Shown one piece after another: positions 7,996-10,339 of a DNA stretch of 10,339 nucleotides (its first letter is position 1; the number at the start of each line of letters is the position of its first letter). Position numbers and translations under genes: made by a program. The notes beneath the pieces were generated by a model, which was given only the letters and a program-made list of their open reading frames with translations, had not been told where the DNA came from and made no database searches. The stretch covers positions 1 through 10,339 of the forward strand of contig JAGBFZ010000220.1 of NCBI GenBank assembly GCA_018110855.1. Reading direction: 5' to 3'. This DNA comes from Oscillospiraceae bacterium. Its GTDB lineage: Bacteria; Bacillota; Clostridia; Oscillospirales; Ruminococcaceae.

Positions 7996-9353
7996 TAGTA
8001 GTTAAGATCAAGCTCAATAACGAGAGTGTTTGGATCACAGTTGGAAGCAACAGAAGAAACCGAAGAATTTTCGCTCTTTATCCAGGAAGCATATTCCTTG
8101 AGATTGCCTGTGATAGCGTCATAAACATCCTTGCTTGCAACACGGATCTCAACTGCCCTCATCTTGTTTGCAGCGTAGGACTTGAGCTTATCCTTGAGAG
8201 CAGATTCAGCGGAAGCCTTGTCGGAATAAAGCTCACCTGAAACATTGAAATAATTCATTTTTGTAGCTGTGCATTTGGGGGGATCGAAATACTTTATCTG
8301 AGTACCCGAAACCTTGGTGTTAACGTTGAAGTGGGATTTGTTATGGATCCACTCATCGGGAACAAGGAAGTACCTGTATCTGAGAGTAGTCTCATCTACC
8401 TCTTTAAGGATAGGATCATCCCAAGTGCAGTCCAGATTGTACCAATCGCCGTCAACCTTTACAACGTTCCAAGCGTGAGAGTCGTTTGACTCAATGCTGC
8501 CGACAACAACAACTGATTCAATACCCGACATATCGCAAAGATACTGCATAGTTTTTGCATAGCCCTCGCACTGTATCTCGCCGTTTACGAAGCCGCCGTA
8601 AATAGTCTGATTAAAGCCCTCTTCCTTAACAAAGTTGTTATTCAGAGTAATATAGTCATGGAAAACCTTGAGTTTGCCGAAGGTATCCTTGCCGTCAGCC
8701 TTGGCGAGGACTTCAGCAGCATTTTTCTCAATTTCCTTCTGCATGGAAGCGATAAGATCGGGATCGACCTCCCAGTATCTGAGCTTTCCTTTTGTGACGC
8801 CCTTGGAAGCGAGCCAGAAGAGCTGAGGCTCCTGCATATAAAGGCAGCCATAAACCTTGAGCCACATCTCATCGGTAACACTTTCGTCTACCTTAACCTT
8901 AGTTTTAACGGATTTAGCAGCCTCAAGAATATCAGCATAAAGAGCCTTTTCCTGATCATTAAGAGTATTGTAGCCGTAACGTGTCTTAAAATCAACATTA
9001 TACTCTGTGATAACAGGAGCCTTTTCGGTAACAATTCCACCCTCGATCATGTTTACGATCTCATCGTGATTGTCAGGAAGAGTTGCCTCAGTGTCAGCAT
9101 TCTCGGGAAAATCGGGAATATCAGGGATATCGGAGGAAGCATTATTACCGCCGAAGTCGATATTTGCGCCTGGGTCAACGAATTCTGTTTCGGAAGAGGA
9201 GCTTTCCTCGGGAGAGGGAGCCTCTGTACCGTCCTGAATAATGTTTATAGAGGTTTCAGCAGGGGTTTCTTCGACCTTGTTATTTCCGCAGCCTGAAAAC
9301 ATGGAAGCTGAAATAAGTATTGCTGCACAAACAGCAGAGATTTTTTTCTTCAT
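7995..9353 (-). CDS. Transglutaminase-like lipoprotein, second of the array and first of the four-gene operon
   Basis: Predicted lipoprotein of 452 residues. The signal peptide MKKKISAVCAAILISASMFS leads to Cys22 (FSGC). A Glu/Ser/Pro/Asp-rich linker follows (about 25-115, with SPEESSSSETEF and DIPDIPDFPE). Next come a helical region with FGKLKVFHDYITLNNN and the core with Cys262 (QCEGYA), His293 (SHAWN) and Asp308 (NLDCTWDDP). Cys273 is the extra cysteine. After the core, WIHNKSHFNVNT and a C-terminal alpha/beta region are closely matched in the neighbour to the right, its nearest paralogue. The start at 9353 is fixed by AAAGGA eight bases upstream and by the signal peptide; the frame is open 17 codons further, but that extension has no export-like sequence. 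Lys codons near the 3' end are nearly all AAG, hinting at stronger expression than the fourth gene. A probable promoter lies just upstream. Confidence 0.9.
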   Translation of the reverse strand: MKKKISAVCAAILISASMFSGCGNNKVEETPAETSINIIQDGTEAPSPEESSSSETEFVDPGANIDFGGNNASSDIPDIPDFPENADTEATLPDNHDEIVNMIEGGIVTEKAPVITEYNVDFKTRYGYNTLNDQEKALYADILEAAKSVKTKVKVDESVTDEMWLKVYGCLYMQEPQLFWLASKGVTKGKLRYWEVDPDLIASMQKEIEKNAAEVLAKADGKDTFGKLKVFHDYITLNNNFVKEEGFNQTIYGGFVNGEIQCEGYAKTMQYLCDMSGIESVVVVGSIESNDSHAWNVVKVDGDWYNLDCTWDDPILKEVDETTLRYRYFLVPDEWIHNKSHFNVNTKVSGTQIKYFDPPKCTATKMNYFNVSGELYSDKASAESALKDKLKSYAANKMRAVEIRVASKDVYDAITGNLKEYASWIKSENSSVSSVASNCDPNTLVIELDLNY

Positions 9354-9361
9354 TTTGGTTA

Positions 9362-9367
9362 TCCTTT
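9362..9367 (-). promoter_or_regulatory. Ribosome binding site that decides the start at 9353
   Basis: AAAGGA on the - strand lies eight bases before the ATG at 9353 that opens a typical lipoprotein signal peptide. The in-frame ATG at 9404 has no comparable site. Confidence 0.75.
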
Positions 9368-9376
9368 CTTTTTTGC

Positions 9377-9404
9377 AGTATAGTAAAATACAGGGTGTCG
9401 TCAT
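9377..9404 (-). promoter_or_regulatory. Candidate sigma-A-type promoter for the four-gene lipoprotein operon
   Basis: On the - strand a -10 box TATACT (plus-strand 9377-9382, five of six matches to TATAAT) is preceded after 16 bases by ATGACG (9399-9404, four of six to TTGACA). Transcription would begin near 9370, giving a very short leader with the binding site at 9362-9367. The -35 is weak. The placement in a 150-base gap before a tightly packed gene run makes a promoter here likely, though the exact boxes are inferred. Confidence 0.4.
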
Positions 9405-9431
9405 ACAGAAACTGAAATTATAAATTCATGG

Positions 9432-9478
9432 GACCATTCCCGCAAAGTCTGCTTGATGAACAATGCGGGAGGGTGGTC
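9432..9478. other. Imperfect inverted repeat (hairpin) between the first and second lipoprotein genes
   Basis: GACCA (9432-9436) pairs with TGGTC (9474-9478) and TCCCGCA (9438-9444) with TGCGGGA (9464-9470), around a 19-base loop. One and three unpaired bases lie between the two stem blocks. No T-run follows on either strand, so it is not a standard terminator. It lies 25 bases past the stop of the first gene and upstream of the candidate promoter. It could be a processing or stability hairpin, a protein-binding site, or a degraded terminator. The rest of the 150-base gap (9354-9503) shows nothing else recognisable. Confidence 0.55.
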
Positions 9479-9503
9479 ACGAATCGCTTTACAGGCAGAC
9501 AGA

Positions 9504-10339
9504 TCAATTATAAACGATATCGTAATGAACGACCTGAACGCCTGCCGTATAAGAGCCCTTCTTTTCAAGCTGCTTAACAGAGGAGGACTTGCCCTTTGCA
9601 TAGGTCTGGAACTTCTTGAAATACTCGGTGCTTGTGAGAGTTTCATAGTCAGCCTGAGAGCTTACACGGATCTGAGCAACGTTTTTGCCATTTGCAATAG
9701 CATCGTCAATAGCGGCATACATACCCTTTTCAGCGTCAGCAGCGTTGTCGTAGAGCTTGCTGTATGCAGCAAAATAGTTGCAGGCTTCCTTTGTGCAGGC
9801 AGGAGGATTATAAAGCTTTACAGCGCCGCTCTTTCTGAGAAGAGTGCTTACATTGCAGTGAGTTTTGTTGTGGATCCATGCGTCGGGAACGAGGAAGAAC
9901 TCATACTGAGCATAGCTTGAGCCGAACTTGTTGATTGGGTCGCCCCAGGTTGCGTCAAGATTGTAGTAACCATTCTCGCAGTAAACAACATTCCATGCAT
10001 GAGAGCTGCCTTCCTTGTCGGAGCCGCGGACAACACAGCATTCAATGCCGGCCATATCGCAGAGATACTGCATAGTCTTTGCATAGCCTGCGCACTGAAG
10101 CTCGCCCTTTGCTGTAAAGCCGTTGTAGATAGTGCTGTTGTAGCCGGAAGAGGACATACTGAATTCGCTCTGAAGAACGATGGAGTCGAAGAATACCTTG
10201 AGCTTTGAAACAGTACCGCTGTACTTGTTAGCCTTGCTCAGAATATTGTTTACAGAGGATTCGATCTCCTTCTGCATGGATCTGATCTCATTTCTGTCCG
10301 TGGTTTTGTATGTAAGGCTGAGAGATCTGTTGTTGGGGG
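9504..10339 (-). CDS. Transglutaminase-like protein, first of the array (5' partial, probable lipoprotein)
   Basis: The frame stays open to the right edge; the first complete codon is at 10335-10337 and the 277 visible residues begin within the N-terminal helical region (LSLTYKTTDRNEIRSMQKEI). An internal ATG at 10277 is not the start, because upstream residues align with the paralogues. In fragment numbering the core has Cys82 (QCAGYA, codon 10092-10094), His113 (SHAWN, 9999-10001) and Asp128 (NLDATWGDP, 9954-9956). The triad is intact, but CEGY has become CAGY and WDDP has become WGDP. Cys93 is the extra conserved cysteine. After the core, WIHNKTHCNVST and the C-terminal region (NPPACTKEACNYFAAYSKLY, ending HYDIVYN) closely follow the second gene. 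The signal peptide lies outside the window, so membrane anchoring is inferred from the other four. The gene stops with TGA, followed by a hairpin gap rather than close coupling. Confidence 0.88.
   Translation of the reverse strand, partial: PNNRSLSLTYKTTDRNEIRSMQKEIESSVNNILSKANKYSGTVSKLKVFFDSIVLQSEFSMSSSGYNSTIYNGFTAKGELQCAGYAKTMQYLCDMAGIECCVVRGSDKEGSSHAWNVVYCENGYYNLDATWGDPINKFGSSYAQYEFFLVPDAWIHNKTHCNVSTLLRKSGAVKLYNPPACTKEACNYFAAYSKLYDNAADAEKGMYAAIDDAIANGKNVAQIRVSSQADYETLTSTEYFKKFQTYAKGKSSSVKQLEKKGSYTAGVQVVHYDIVYN

Noticed and set aside
8658..9296. Long open frame (212 codons) on the + strand opposite the second lipoprotein gene
   Set aside because: It lies wholly antisense to a gene with clear signal peptide and catalytic motifs. 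Its openness is explained by that gene's codon bias, and the translation has no recognisable domain.
9351..9404. Upstream ATG at 9404 as start of the second lipoprotein gene
   Set aside because: It would put 17 atypical residues before a standard lipoprotein signal peptide, it lacks a ribosome binding site, and it would overlap the likely promoter.
9432..9478. Hairpin as a rho-independent terminator of the first lipoprotein gene
   Set aside because: No T-run follows the stem on either strand and the stem is interrupted; kept only as an unexplained inverted repeat.
9453..9920. 155-codon + strand frame opposite the first lipoprotein gene
   Set aside because: It overlaps the C-terminal coding region of the array's first gene and has no family-like sequence; judged a shadow.

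Overview
The window suggests a low-to-moderate GC anaerobic Firmicute of the Ruminococcus/Oscillospiraceae type. The evidence is a bacterial V-type ATPase with Clostridia-like subunit sequences, and a cluster of lipoproteins with a CYK3-like transglutaminase core, a family common in gut and rumen Clostridia. The genus is inferred from protein resemblance and general base composition; no rRNA or other marker is present.

Left part (1-3727, + strand): the end of a V-type ATPase operon in the order A-B-D. Subunit A is cut by the left edge and lacks roughly its first 50 residues. The A stop and B start overlap as TAATG, and D begins at a TTG codon behind a strong ribosome binding site. A and B form the catalytic hexamer and D is the central rotor shaft. 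No further V-ATPase gene follows D.

Middle (3728-3931): a convergent intergenic region. It holds a 160-bp near-palindromic, MITE-like element (3734-3893) with perfect 15-bp terminal inverted repeats and a hairpin at its exact midpoint. A rho-independent terminator follows that can serve transcription from both sides and touches the stop codon of the opposing gene.

Right part (3930-10339, - strand): five consecutive paralogous genes, read from right to left. The first runs off the right edge; the other four begin with lipoprotein signal peptides. Each encodes an N-terminal helical region, a transglutaminase-like core with an intact Cys-His-Asp triad, and a C-terminal alpha/beta region of about 100 residues. 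The first is followed by a 150-bp gap holding a hairpin and a probable promoter. The other four are packed as one operon (1-bp overlap, then gaps of about 22 and 15 bp) ending at the shared terminator. The proteins fall into two subgroups by motif (HAWN against HMWN) and by Cys-His spacing (31 against 29 residues), as expected from stepwise tandem duplication. All five carry an extra cysteine exactly 11 residues after the catalytic one. The likely picture is a set of cell-surface, lipid-anchored thiol enzymes (protein cross-linking, amide hydrolysis or wall remodelling) with unknown substrates. Nothing seen links them functionally to the V-ATPase; they simply converge on it.
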